Below, piece by piece: positions 12,561-22,649 of a stretch of DNA of 64,000 nucleotides. The stretch lies in NCBI GenBank assembly GCA_916700875.1, contig CAKAKS010000074.1, positions 1,475,732 to 1,539,731 of the forward strand, written 5' to 3'. A program made the position numbers and the translations under genes. A model generated the notes under the pieces. The model was given only the letters and a program-made list of their open reading frames with translations. It was not told the DNA's origin and did no database searches. The DNA is from Sebastes aleutianus (Eukaryota > Chordata > Actinopteri > Perciformes > Sebastidae). Each line of letters starts with the position of its first letter. Within the stretch, counting starts at the first letter, position 1.

Positions 12561-13689
12561 AATCAGACGTGACCTTTCTAAAGCCGGCTCTACAAGTTTG
12601 TATTCATTTAAAACTAGAAAGAAGAAGGAATTCAATATTCATACACATTATATTAGACATTATTAGACATATTCCACATGGTCTAATGGTCTAATGGTTC
12701 TGGAAATGCAGTTTGTGTCTGTATCCTTGCTCCAGTTTTGTCCTACCCTATGGGTGTCCACGGCTGCTGCAGAGTGCTGACCCTCCCTATTGTGCTTGTC
12801 TCATTTGGCTGTGATGTATTGCCCAGCGTGTGAAAAGGTTAATTTCATTACCCCATTTAGTTAAACAAGTACAGATGTAATTGACACAGGAACAGAGAAG
12901 AAAATGAAAACTTGGCTCAAAACCACCTGCTATATATACAGCAGCCAGTGGAGGCTTCTTCTCTCCTCCATAGGGGACGTGCACAGAAGAGGGAAACAGC
13001 ACAGAAGAGGGAAACAGCACAGAAGAGGGAAACTTTAACGGCAATACAATATGAAAGAAATCGCATTTATTGGCTTTTCACGTTTCGAAGCTAAACTGCT
13101 TTTCTCCTGCTCCCAGCTTTACTCACACAAGTAACTGAGACGGCTATTGAAACTTAGAAAGGCACTTCAGTTCTTTGCACCTTAGCCCTTTGAAATTGCA
13201 AGTTGAAACTTGTAATGGGAATTGTAATCTTTTTTCTTCTTAAAGTGTCAAGGCATGAAGGTTTCTTATAACCAGTGCATTGTCAGATGATTAAATTTGG
13301 TTGCGGTGGGTTTCTGGAGGTCATGTAATGAAAACCACTTATTGTCAGGCTCATATCATTTAATTGGCTTGGCTGCAGCCCCCTGCCAGTTCATTACAGC
13401 ATGCCTGGCTTGCGTTTGCCCACATTTCTAGTATCCAAGATTCCTGTCATTCCCTTTTGCAGCTTCTGGGAAATCTCCACATTTGCTCCAAGTGTGTTTG
13501 GCCCAGAATCGAAAGAGCCGAGGCAATACCGCTTTCATTGTTTTTTTTGGTTTTGAATTCTACTTAGTTGTAGGCTGAAATCAACAGAGAATTGACTGTA
13601 GGTAATTTTTCACCCAGAGATGAAGTGTGTTTCCAGATGGAAGGTTAAGGCGCCGTGGAGAAGTGCCTGAACAAGTGCGACGCATAATT
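12561..13689. other. Non-coding, apparently single-copy
   Basis: No gene recognised. It contains the 18-bp tandem repeat listed separately. 13150-13600 has the texture of unique sequence. Confidence 0.3.
12981..13033 (+). repeat. 18-bp tandem repeat, 3 copies
   Basis: Three consecutive copies of GCACAGAAGAGGGAAACA, the last partial. Because 18 is a multiple of 3, it gives a short periodic peptide in one frame, which I do not regard as real. Confidence 0.95.
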
Positions 13690-14110
13690 CCCTGCAGCCC
13701 CATTCATCTGTGATTATTAAAACTTTACACTTGATTGAAAAACTCTGGGGGTCTAGAAAATGTTAATTATACTAATCCTTGCTATGATTGGACTGACAGC
13801 TGCTGGAGCCCAGTTGATTGTCAGGGAGGCACATTTGCTGTAATGTACTGGTATTGCAGCTTTTCTACAAGCAGACAATTTCATTCCTCATCAGGCTCCT
13901 TCTGTGATTGGCTCATTAGGACCAGATGTATTGATTTGTGAGTTGAAGTAGAAATTAATTCAACACAGAGCAGTTATTTCTGTCATTGTGGGAGAATCTC
14001 CTCAGTGATTTATCCTTCATCTGCTAATACTCATTACTATACACTCCAGTTCTTAGTTTCCATGCCAGGGACAATAAAAGTGGTAATAATGCTTCTTTTC
14101 TCACCAAGCT
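13690..14110. promoter_or_regulatory. Candidate conserved non-coding element
   Basis: A repeat-free block about 420 bp long with dense homeodomain- and TALE-like motifs: TTAATTA near 13763, TGATTG near 13785, TGACAG near 13794, a second TGATTG, GTGATTGGCTCATTAG near 13903 and AATTAATTC near 13952. It lacks microsatellites, CpG decay and terminal repeats. Regulatory function is inferred from texture only and needs cross-species alignment. Confidence 0.3.
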
Positions 14111-14498
14111 AATCACTGAGATCTGGGAAGACATTAACATCACTTAAAAAGAAGTGTGACGGGGCGAGAAACACAAGCAGACAATCAGACAGGTGTTTTT
14201 AATCAAACCCCCCAGGTTAGCCACACTTATTAGGAAGATCAAATGAAGACGAATGGTACAATTATCACCCATGTCCATGGTGAACATCCATTGCAGTTAC
14301 TCTTTGACTATGCAGTATGTGAGGGATTAGTATTATTACCAAAACTTCAGATATGCTCTGGCTAAACTCTTGTTAAATTGTTTGACCATTTGTGTTTCTT
14401 GCCTCATCACCAGTGGTGTGTGGTCCATTAAAGGCGCTGGGGCGTCGCCCTTCCTGCATTTCCAATTGTGAAATACCTATTTTAATGAAAAATCCTTT

Positions 14499-14722
14499 AT
14501 CATACCCCCGCGTGTCCTTCCGTCCGTTCTTTCGTTTTAACTTATGAACTTAACATTTGGTCTGATGGTTGACAGTGTGGTCTAGTTGTGCCTTTGGGGG
14601 GTTGGAAGTCTAGGGTGCCCATTAGTTAATTAGTTAATGCACGTTAATTCTATTGGTTCCAAAAGGGCAAAACCTTTGGCCCTGCTTTAGTAGGGGTCAA
14701 GCATTGAGCGGGGGTTTGAGAG
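14499..14722 (+). repeat. Dispersed repeat B, copy 2
   Basis: Matches 6911-7205 and 47322-48092: CATACCCCCG, CCTTCCGTCCGTTC, AACTTATGAACTTAACATTTG, TGTGGTCTAGTTGTGCC and TAGTAGGGGTCAAGC. An AT-rich stretch built on GTTAATTAG-like units interrupts the block after GGGTGCCC. Confidence 0.75.
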
Positions 14723-14728
14723 CCTTGT

Positions 14729-15020
14729 ATGCCTCCGCTCCGACGACAGCCGTGGCCAGAGACATTATGTTTTTGGGTTGTCCGTCCGTCCGTATTGTCC
14801 TTCTATCACATTTTCATGAACGCGATATCTCAGGGAAGACTTGGAGGGAATTTCTTCAAATTTGGCACAAATATGGTGGTCAAAGTTCAAGGTCACTGTG
14901 ACCTCAGAAAACATGTTTTTGGCCATAACTCAAGAATTCAAATACTAATTCTGATAATTTCACACAAATGTCTAACAGGATAAAATGATGGAGTGATGAC
15001 GTTTTGGACAGACATGCATG
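14729..15020 (+). repeat. Dispersed repeat D, copy 1
   Basis: Begins GCCTCCGCTCC and runs to TTTTGGACAGACATGCATG. It contains AAGGTCACTGTGACCTCA, a near-palindromic core resembling a nuclear-receptor or ERE-type half-site pair (AGGTCAnnnTGACCT). An inverted copy lies at 26669-26935. Confidence 0.75.
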
Positions 15021-15600
15021 TAAACTCACATGATTGTCCATAGTTAATCGTGATTAATCGCAAATTAATCACACATTTCTTTCTGTTCAAAATTAACCTT
15101 AAAGGGAGATTACTCCAGTATTTAATCCTCTTATCAACATGGGAGTGGACAAATATGCTCCTTTATGCAAATGTATGTATATATTTATTATTGGAAATCA
15201 ATTAACAATACAAAACAATGACAGATATTGATCCAGAAACCCTCACAGGTACTGCATTTAGCATAAAACCATATGCTCCAATCATAACATGGCAAACTGC
15301 AGCCCAACAAGCAACAACAGCTGTCAGTGTGTCAGTGTGCTGACTTGACTATGACTTGCCCCAAACTGCATGTGATTATCATAAAGTGGGCATGCCTGTA
15401 AAGGGGAGACTCGTGGGTACCCATAGAACCCACTTACATTCACACATCTGGAGGTCAGAGGTCAAGGGACCCCTTTGAAAATGGCCTTTTTCCTCGCCAA
15501 AATTTAGCCTAAGTTTGGAGCGTTATTCAGCCTCCTTAACGACTAGCTACGACATGGTTTGGTTCACTGGAAAGATAAGAAGATACTCTTTTTTTTTGTG
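15021..15600 (+). mobile_element. Non-autonomous hAT-like repeat C, copy 1
   Basis: Starts with a GATTAATCGCAAATTAATC motif common in fish hAT ends and holds the block ACTGCATGTGATTATCATAAAG ... GGTCAAGGGACCCCTTTGAA. That block recurs at 17604-17840 in the same orientation at about 85-90% similarity by eye. No open transposase. The right edge is fuzzy. Confidence 0.6.
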
Positions 15601-16019
15601 TTTTGAGAAACAAAATTCCATCCACCTTAAATGTTATTGGTGTTGAGGTTGAAATCTCAGAGATATGTATATCTTAAAACCTCAACAGATAACATCCAAT
15701 CTGTCTGTATGACTGGATAGCTCCGGGGTAGATGAGAAAATGTGTGTTTTTCTCATTTGAGTAATTCAACCTTTATCACTCTCAAAGTACAGGAGAACTG
15801 AAATGCTGTCCGCTTTGCAAGATGAGTAATACCTTCAGGTTTTTGTGCCCATTATTAATAAAGTGAACCTTGGTCTTAATATATTATTATCATTATGTGT
15901 ATTATGTTCTATAGTAGAAGGACAATAATTTTAATATCCCCACTACTGGAGAGGAGAATGTGAACCAGTCCCTACTTATATTGATAAATTCATAATTATA
16001 CAGTATCTCTGTGGAGACA
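15601..16019. other. Non-coding, mostly unrecognised
   Basis: 15640-15700 contains a small imperfect inverted theme (GTTGAGGTTGAAATC ... AAACCTCAAC) and may be repeat-derived. Nothing else recognised. Confidence 0.3.
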
Positions 16020-17228
16020 ACAGCCTTCAGTCAGTAAGTTATGCACCGTGGTCTCCACCCACTCGCAGCATAATGCATCTGGAGCCGCTGCCATCGCTGC
16101 CCAGCACTGATAACTCCGGGCTCAGCGTTTCCGTCCTAACGTGGCCTTCTTTTTTGTAACTGGAGCCAAATTGTGGGGAAAGCTGAGCTATCTGGCGTCC
16201 ACAGATGATATCATTAACCGGCTTTTATCAGGCCGCCGATCCTAATCTCTGCAACTGCGCCTGCGACTATCTCGTCTTTGCCGGTTGTCAGTTAGTTTAC
16301 AGGGGAGTCTGATGCTCGCCTTCCCTCCCTCCCTCCCGTTGCTGCTGACGGGACCAGAGACTTCCAGTCAGAGCCCCCCCCTCCCCCCTGCAGTCTCGTT
16401 GTTTATGATCCACCATTGATTTTGCTTTTTGACAAAGGACAGGTTAATCTTTCTGTTGGTCTCACACTGACAGCTTATGATTTCCTTCGGGCATGTCGCC
16501 TTGTTTTCAATCAGTTTTTGCTTACCTTGCTCCTTCTGATGCCCCCCCCCCCTCACTGTGCTCGCTCTGTGTGTCATCTGAAAACAGTAGTGACAAAGCA
16601 GAACATCCGAAGTTCAGAAGTGTCTCATCAAAGCAGCTTTGTACAGGCGGGGTACCATTATGCCATTAGTGAAGGATTTGTCATGCTTTGGTAGCTTTGT
16701 CTGGACAAACACGGCACGGATGAAGGTGTCAGAGCGCTACCTCTGCCAGCGTTTCACCCACCTCTATGGAGGGGGAATTCAATACAGCTGATAGATCGCT
16801 CTAATTTACTGAGTATTTAACACCGGGAGCCAAAAAGCTGACACTTTTCTGCAGAAGGGAGAGTAGGAAAGACAAGAGCCCTATTAACAGGATATCCTGG
16901 GCTATGAAAGACCTGCGCATAATGAAGGAGTCTGTCAAACCTATAAAGGCTGGCTGGTTTAATCTGGTGTTGGACCAGAGAGAGAGTGTGGAGTCCCTCT
17001 CGTTCTCCTCAGTGAATTTGACGGACGTCTCCGACAGTTTGCCCTCAGTGCGCCCTGCCCTTTCAAAGACCGAATTTTCCACCTCCAATTTTTCCGGTGA
17101 ATTGAAAGGATCCGTCCGGTTATGTGACCGCTGGGCTCTGACATGACATTCTTTTAGAAACCGCGGTGACCCACAGTCACGCTGGCATCTGTCATTACAC
17201 ACACACGCCCGGCCGCACATCTGCCCAA
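16020..17228. other. Repeat-poor block, possible CNE cluster
   Basis: No dispersed-repeat signature from 16020 to 16300 or 16790 to 17228. A poly-C run lies at 16375-16388 and another near 16543. The interval 16801-17253 is open on the minus strand for 150 codons and partly open on the plus strand, but no domain, start context or splice pattern supports a protein. Unique conserved non-coding sequence is the simpler reading. Confidence 0.3.
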
Positions 17229-18167
17229 GGTTAAAACTAACCAAATAGGTCATTTTGCTTCATTCAGCGTGCAATTTCCTGTGTGGTTTAAGCTGAAGTT
17301 TATACGCCAGATTCCCACAAAATCACATGCACTGAGACCAAAAAGGGCATCTGCCAACTTCTGAAAAAAATCCTCTCGGATAGATTAGGATTAGCAGAAA
17401 ATGTGGAGCTGATGCGGAAACAGGTTCCACCATAATGTTGTGGTTTGAGGTCATCATTTTATACAGTGAGGTCACATTTCAAAAAATGGTTTATGAATCC
17501 AGTTGGCTCATTGGATCCACCAGAGTCTCAGCTTTACAGTGAGACCCAATTTATGTAATTTCAAGACTGTTTATGGACCCCAGTATGAAAATAACACATT
17601 TATACTGCATGTGATTATCATAAAGTGGGCATGTCTGTAAAGGGGAGACTCATGGGTACCCATAGAACCCATTTACATTCACTGATCTGGAGGTCAGAGG
17701 TCAAGGGACCCCTTTGAAAATGACCTTGTCAGTTTTTCCCCACCAAAATTTAGCGTAACTTCGTAGTGTTATTTAGCGATATTCCCGACAAGCTAGCATG
17801 ACATGATTGGTTCTAATTGTACAGTTCTTTAGTTTTTTTTTGTTTCATATGATACCTGTATCTTCACTCTAGCTTGAAAACTCAGCCGGCTACAACCTCT
17901 GAAAGACAGAATAGCGGCCGGGTTTAAGGGGTTAAAAAAGCTCTGAGGAATCACGAGCATATTTTGACAGTGCCATGGTACAGTTAAAGAAATCTGGTGC
18001 ATCATTTAGACTGTAAATGAGCGTTAAGCAGACTTATAAAGTAAATGTGTGAATGCAGGAGCTTGACTGATGGTCGGCTTCTCTGCCCGCCAGCCGCTGG
18101 GATTGAACTGTCCTAGACCTGCTGGTCTGGAAAAGCAAAGAAGGCAGTTTCACTAGTTTAATTGTCG
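17229..18167 (+). repeat. Tandem duplication, copy 1 (interrupted)
   Basis: Begins GGTTAAAACTAACC and ends GTTTAATTGTCG. Without the 17451-17930 insertion it is about 459 bp and aligns end to end with 18168-18653. Shared blocks include TTGCTTCATTCAGCGTGCAAT, CATCTGCCAACT, GCATATTTTGACAGTGCCA and CTGCTGGTCTGGAAAAGC. Confidence 0.85.
17451..17930 (+). mobile_element. Repeat C insertion inside duplication copy 1
   Basis: About 480 bp absent from the sister copy at 18168-18653, where the empty site reads TTTGTGGTTAAAAAC. The insert contains the ACTGCATGTGATTATCATAAAG block shared with 15366 onward, so the pair of copies gives a filled and an empty site. Exact ends are uncertain by a few bases. 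Confidence 0.7.
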
Positions 18168-18653
18168 GGTTAAAACTAATCAAATAGGTATTTTTTGCTT
18201 CATTCAGCGTGCAATGTCCTGTGTGTTTTAAGCTAAGGTTTATATGCTAGTTTCCCACAGATGCACTGAGACAATAATGCAGAAAAAAGGCATCTGCCAA
18301 CTCTTGTTGAATTGGTATTTAAACAATCCTCTCTGATAGGTTCGGATTAGTGGAAAACGTGGAGCCGAGGGAAACCGGTTCCACCGTAATGTTTTGGTTT
18401 GTGGTTAAAAACAGCTCTGAGGTATCACAAGCATATTTTGACAGTGCCAAGGTACAGCTAAAGTAAACCTCGTGCATAATTTAGACTGTTTGTAAATGAG
18501 CGTTAATAAATGTGTGAATGCAGGAAGTGGAGTGATGGTCTGCCTCCGATGGTCCGCTGCTCCGCTGCTCCGCCTGCCAGCTGCTGGGATTTAACTGTCC
18601 TGGACCTGCTGGTCTGGAAAAGCAAAGAAGGCAGTTTCACTGGTTTAATTGTC
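18168..18653 (+). repeat. Tandem duplication, copy 2 (uninterrupted)
   Basis: Begins GGTTAAAACTAATC immediately after copy 1. Divergence by eye is around 10-12% with small indels, so the duplication is not recent. A GCTCCGCTGCTCCGC expansion lies near 18548-18570. Confidence 0.85.
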
Positions 18654-18917
18654 AGCTTAGCTTTGCACTGAACTGCCTTCACTTATGTATGAGACAGTTA
18701 TTTAAGCCAAATGTAATTTGGTGCTGTCGATGCAGTTTCATGTCTCATTTTGACCTGCTCAGAAGTGCAACTTCATGATTTTCACTTTTTGGGATGTAAA
18801 TGGACTTCCCATCATCGGGGCAGAAATATTCAGATGAAAACCTTTTTTGAAGTAGGTCACTATTCCATTATTAGTCCCCTCTCTACCTCTCCTGATGGAC
18901 GTCTTTGTCATTTACAG

Positions 18918-18947
18918 ATCTGAAAGCGAAAGTTCAAGAGGTGTCAG
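18918..18947 (+). CDS. Possible 30-nt microexon
   Basis: A pyrimidine-rich tract ending TTTACAG is followed by 30 nt and then the donor GTATGT. One frame is open (LKAKVQEVS, with split codons at both ends giving D before and G after). Length is a multiple of three, as in alternatively spliced microexons. I do not recognise the protein. A match this short can arise by chance in 64 kb, so this remains a candidate only. Confidence 0.22.
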
Positions 18948-19158
18948 GTATGTGCTGCTCAAATCTCTCCACACACATTCTCATTATTCTGCCTGTCAAC
19001 ATGTTGTTCTTTTCCTTCCACACTACTCTCAGTCACATGTCATCTAACAAAAAACCTCATCAGCTTCCTCTGAACCCCTTCTGGACTTGTCTCTGCTGTG
19101 TGCACCCTCACCCTCACAGTTCCACCCTGTCCAGATAACATTATTGTTTTCCCTCCAG

Positions 19159-19289
19159 GAAGCAGCGTAGATCTTACAGCGCTTCCCTTCAGCGTCTCAC
19201 TCTGTGATTCTCATCTTTGCTCGATAGATTCTCTCTCCGGGGCTTTCAACCAGGGAGTTGTGTCTTGTTTCGAGGTCACAATAAACTGA
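19159..19289 (+). CDS. Weak exon candidate after acceptor at 19158
   Basis: TTTTCCCTCCAG precedes an open stretch that would be in phase with the 18918-18947 candidate if spliced (G plus GA), reading SSVDLTALPFSVSLCDSH and onward to a stop at 19287-19289. No homology is recognised and no codon bias is evident. It is included because the phases agree. Confidence 0.12.
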
Positions 19290-19532
19290 CTTTGCACAGT
19301 GATGGGTGCATATCTCCTCCTCCCACTCTATATGACTTAAATGATGAGAGGCAGCTATAAGATGAGTCATTAAAGCTTAAAATGTGTTTCACACCGTCAT
19401 CGGACATTTTATTCTTTCTCAAGTTCTTATCTTTAAACTATTGGCTTCAAATTTGAACCAAAACTGAGAGCAACATTAATATGCACAGTTGTCTGTTGTA
19501 TCTATCCATCCATCTATCCATACTCAACACTA

Positions 19533-19663
19533 CAGACGTAGGCAAAGTTGTTGGTAACGTTCCGTTAAAGAGAGAAAAACCCACAATGGTCACTGAAATA
19601 ACTTGAAACTGACAAAAGTAATAATAAATAAAAATTCACTGAAAATTAACTAATGAAAATCAG
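19533..19663 (+). repeat. Tc1 left inverted terminal repeat
   Basis: 131 bp from CAGACGTAGGC to AATGAAAATCAG, matching the complement of 20237-20367 apart from one visible change (ATTCACT versus ATTTACT). Long terminal repeats of this kind normally carry transposase-binding sites. Confidence 0.95.
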
Positions 19664-19751
19664 ATATTGTTTTTGAATTATGGTTCAGCAGAATCATTTA
19701 AAAAAACAAACTAATGAAACTGGCCTAGACAAAAATGATGGTAACATTAAC

Positions 19752-20223
19752 TTAATATTTTGTTGCACAACCTTTTGAGGCAATCACTGCAATCAAGTGA
19801 TTTCTGTAACTCTCAATGAGACTTCTGCACCTGTCGACAGGTATGTTGGCCCACTCCTCGTGAGCAAACTGCTCCAGCTGTCTCAGGTTTGAAGGGTGCC
19901 TTCTCCAGACAGCATGTTTCAGCTCCTTCCACAGATGTTCAATAGGATTTAGATCCGGGCTCATAGAAGGCCACTTCAGAATAGTCCAATGTTTTGTTCT
20001 TAGCCATTCTTGGGTGTTTTTAGCTGTGTTTTGGGTCATTATCCTGTTTGAGGACCAATGACCTGCAACTGAGACCAAGCTTTCTGACACTGGGCAGCAC
20101 ATTTCGCTCCAGAATGCCTTGATAGTCTTGAGATTTCATTGCACCCTGCACAGATTCAAGACACCCTGTGCCAGATGCAACAAAGCAGCCCCATAACATA
20201 ACCGAGCCTCCTCCATGTTTCAC
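19752..20223 (-). pseudogene. Tc1 transposase remnant (C-terminal half)
   Basis: On the minus strand the reading begins with the Tc1 motif GGGSVMLWGCF and continues to QDNDPKHS, the block holding the second catalytic Asp of the DDE triad. A frame break at about 20020 follows. The next frame carries WPSMSPDLNPIEHLWKELK, holding the catalytic Glu, then runs to a natural-looking C terminus. The N-terminal DNA-binding paired-like domain and the first catalytic Asp region are missing. The remnant begins only 13 bp inside the right terminal repeat, so a large internal deletion removed the front half. It is not functional. Confidence 0.93.
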
Positions 20224-20236
20224 ATTAGGTGATCAG

Positions 20237-20367
20237 CTGATTTTCATTAGTTAATTTTCAGTAAATTTTTATTTATTATTACTTTTGTCAGTTTCAAGTT
20301 ATTTCAGTGACCATTGTGGGTTTTTCTCTCTTTAACGGAACGTTACCAACAACTTTGCCTACGTCTG
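20237..20367 (-). repeat. Tc1 right inverted terminal repeat
   Basis: Inverted partner of 19533-19663, ending CCTACGTCTG followed by the TA target duplicate. Confidence 0.95.
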
Positions 20368-20369
20368 TA

Positions 20370-20755
20370 TATACACACTATATGGCTAGAAATATGCACG
20401 CAGCCCAACATCCATATGTGATCGAAGATATAATGTGCCACTGGAGTATGCTGGGACGGCTTTCCTGGCTGCAGGGATCTGCTCCCATTCAGCCACCAGA
20501 GCATTAGTGGAGTTGGCCACTGATGTTGGGGGATGAGGTCTGGATCCCAGTCTGTGTTCCAGTTCATCCCAAAGGTGTTGGATGAGGTTGAGGTGTGGGT
20601 TCTGTGGGATCATTGTCATGTTGAAACAGGAAAGGGCCAAACACAAACTGGTTTGGAAGTACATTACATGGCTTTCCACAAGCATATGGAATCTGTCACA
20701 ACAATACAGTAACTCCATCCCAAAATAAATGAGTTTGAGTGAACACCCTTTATAA
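20370..20755 (-). mobile_element. Older Tc1-like remnant beside the young element
   Basis: On the minus strand, 20386-20718 encodes a degraded C-terminal transposase fragment, including LIQHLWDELEHRLGSRPH and TNALVAEWEQIPAA. This is a different Tc1 subgroup from the neighbour. The position of the catalytic Glu reads Gln (LIQHLW). Its end, TATACACACTATATGGC, abuts the TA target site of the young element, so the latter appears to have inserted at the old terminus. The N-terminal part is absent. Confidence 0.8.
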
Positions 20756-20782
20756 ATGTGCTTCAGTTACACTCTCTGAAGA

Positions 20783-21510
20783 TAGGGCTGTCACGGAGAG
20801 GGAATTCCCCCTGTGGTGATAATGATTGGCTCAACAGTGCGATACGCGGTAATATTGCAATTTTTTTTATTGCAAATTACTTAATTCATCCTGAACTTAG
20901 AGCTATATAAATAAGATTTATTGATAGGCTATTATTACCTCCGCCAAGGCCAGATTCAGGAACTTTTTTAATGATTCTGATCAGCCTGAGCATTAAGACC
21001 ACAGGGTATAACACATGCGCAGTATAACTGATGACGCGTGACCCCGCCTCCTTCCTCCTTCTGAGAACAGAGAGATACGTGTGTGGATGTGACGGTTGGA
21101 CGTTGTGGTATTTGTCCCGCCCCTCCTCCGTTGTGATCGGACGGCTGGGTAAAAAGTGACAGTGACGAGCGCAGCGCAGCGTTTAACCCAAAGTTTATCA
21201 ACTCAAGGCGATCAGAAAAAAAAACCAAACGTACAGCGCTCAGCGCAGAATACCTCGTCACGCTGCAGAATACCTCGTCACGCTGCAGAATACCTCGTCA
21301 CGCTGCAGAATACCTCGTCACGCTGCAGAATACCTCGTCACGCTGCTGCTGCAAAGTGTAAAAATGTGGTGCTCCCATTGCAAAGAATTCCAAAAAGAAA
21401 AAAGGTGAACATAGCGGTTTTGGCAGTTGCTTGCCACCCCCTGCGGTTGGCTTGTCAATATATTGCAATATTGAAGATGCTAATAATTTCACTGTAACAG
21501 CGTGACTGTC
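20783..21510. mobile_element. hAT-like element with TAGGGCTGTCAC start
   Basis: The left edge TAGGGCTGTCACGGAGAG is a hAT-type terminus. The interior has a CpG-rich stretch and the 20-bp tandem repeat. The right end is only suggested (a GTGACTGTCAGC motif near 21501) and no target duplication was found. No transposase frame. Confidence 0.4.
21245..21344 (+). repeat. 20-bp minisatellite, 5 copies
   Basis: Five perfect tandem copies of GCAGAATACCTCGTCACGCT. They make a repeated-peptide artefact in overlapping frames. Perfect identity implies recent expansion. Confidence 0.97.
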
Positions 21511-22649
21511 AGCGCTGATCTTTGCGAGGCTCATTTGTATGGAAAGAGGTACATTTTGTCTTCATATTACCTCATTTAAATACGTGTAAATAGCACAGGA
21601 GCACCAAGATGCTATTTTCTTGGTGGCACAGTTATGGGTGCATTTCACCCTTTGTAGGTGAGAATTACAGGGTTTCTTTTTGTCTCATTTGCACAGGTTT
21701 AGTGGCCGCAGAAGCAGTGAATTCACTCCGTAGAATATCAGCCTCGCTTTAGCAGATTGTGTAGGAGTATCATAACTATAATAACAGAATAATGTCTCTG
21801 TCCAGGCTGCAGGAACCCGCCCTCTGAATTTCCTGTACCCTATGGTTGGATTCGCATGACTTGTATTTCTGGTTATTTAGTTTTTATATGTGGAGGAGAA
21901 ATGCATCAGAGTTTGTTGTGATTGTGGGCAAATGCATCTTTGACCATTTCTGGAGGTAGATTACATAATCGACTCCTTAATGCATGTAGGGTTCATTTAC
22001 ACCTGGAGTTGATGTGTTTTTGCTTTGTGTGATTACAATCCATCCAATCACCCAGGTGTTAATGCCAGGTGGAGAAATAAATCTTCATAATGAATATTAA
22101 CTCTGGGATCTGGATCTGCAAATCCATTTCAGTCCACAAAAGCTGGTGCGGCGTTGGCTCTGAGTGCTTCTGACCACCTCATGTGGCCGGGACACTGCAC
22201 AGTGACCTGAGACGAAGTGAGATGTCAGAGTAGAGATGAATTGAAGGCCCGTCCCTGGGAGACACTGGAGTTAGACACTGTGGACACCTTGTTCTTTCCA
22301 AGTCAATCACAGAGCAGCACAACACTTTCATCACAGTGACTGATGCTTCAGCTGGACAGGGCTGCGGCGGTGTGTGGCTGCCGGTCTGATAGCAGATAAA
22401 AGTGGACTTATCAGTGAAGAATGAAAAAGTGGAGATACACCAGTGTGCCGACATATCAGCCAGATAGCAGGTGGCTCATAGGGCCTTTGTGAATTGAATT
22501 TATGTGAATTTTTATGTAGAAAGGTAGTTTTAAGCAACCAATAAGATGGAAAACTGGCCCCTAAAGTGATTTTTAAAAGACACTGTTTTGATCTCTATTT
22601 GTGATATTGACTTCATAAGGTATATTGGTGGTTAACAATTGTATGATGT
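21511..22649. other. Non-coding, mostly unrecognised
   Basis: About 22000-22100 resembles a dispersed DNA-element end (CACCCAGGTGTTAATGCCAGG). The rest looks unique. No exon or RNA gene recognised. Confidence 0.3.

Larger units (their letters stand above)
18654..19532. other. Non-coding, holds weak exon candidates
   Basis: Repeat-free sequence between the duplication and the Tc1 element. It holds the possible microexon at 18918-18947 and a further acceptor-like site at 19158. A short CATCTATC-type simple repeat lies just before the Tc1 element. Confidence 0.35.
19533..20367 (-). mobile_element. Tc1-type transposon, internally deleted
   Basis: An 835-bp element bounded by 131-bp inverted terminal repeats starting CAGACGTAGGC and flanked by TA on both sides (19531-19532 and 20368-20369), the Tc1/mariner target duplication. 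The repeats differ at about one position, so insertion or amplification was fairly recent. The interior keeps only the C-terminal half of a transposase on the minus strand. It therefore cannot move by itself but could be mobilised in trans by a related intact element. Confidence 0.95.
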
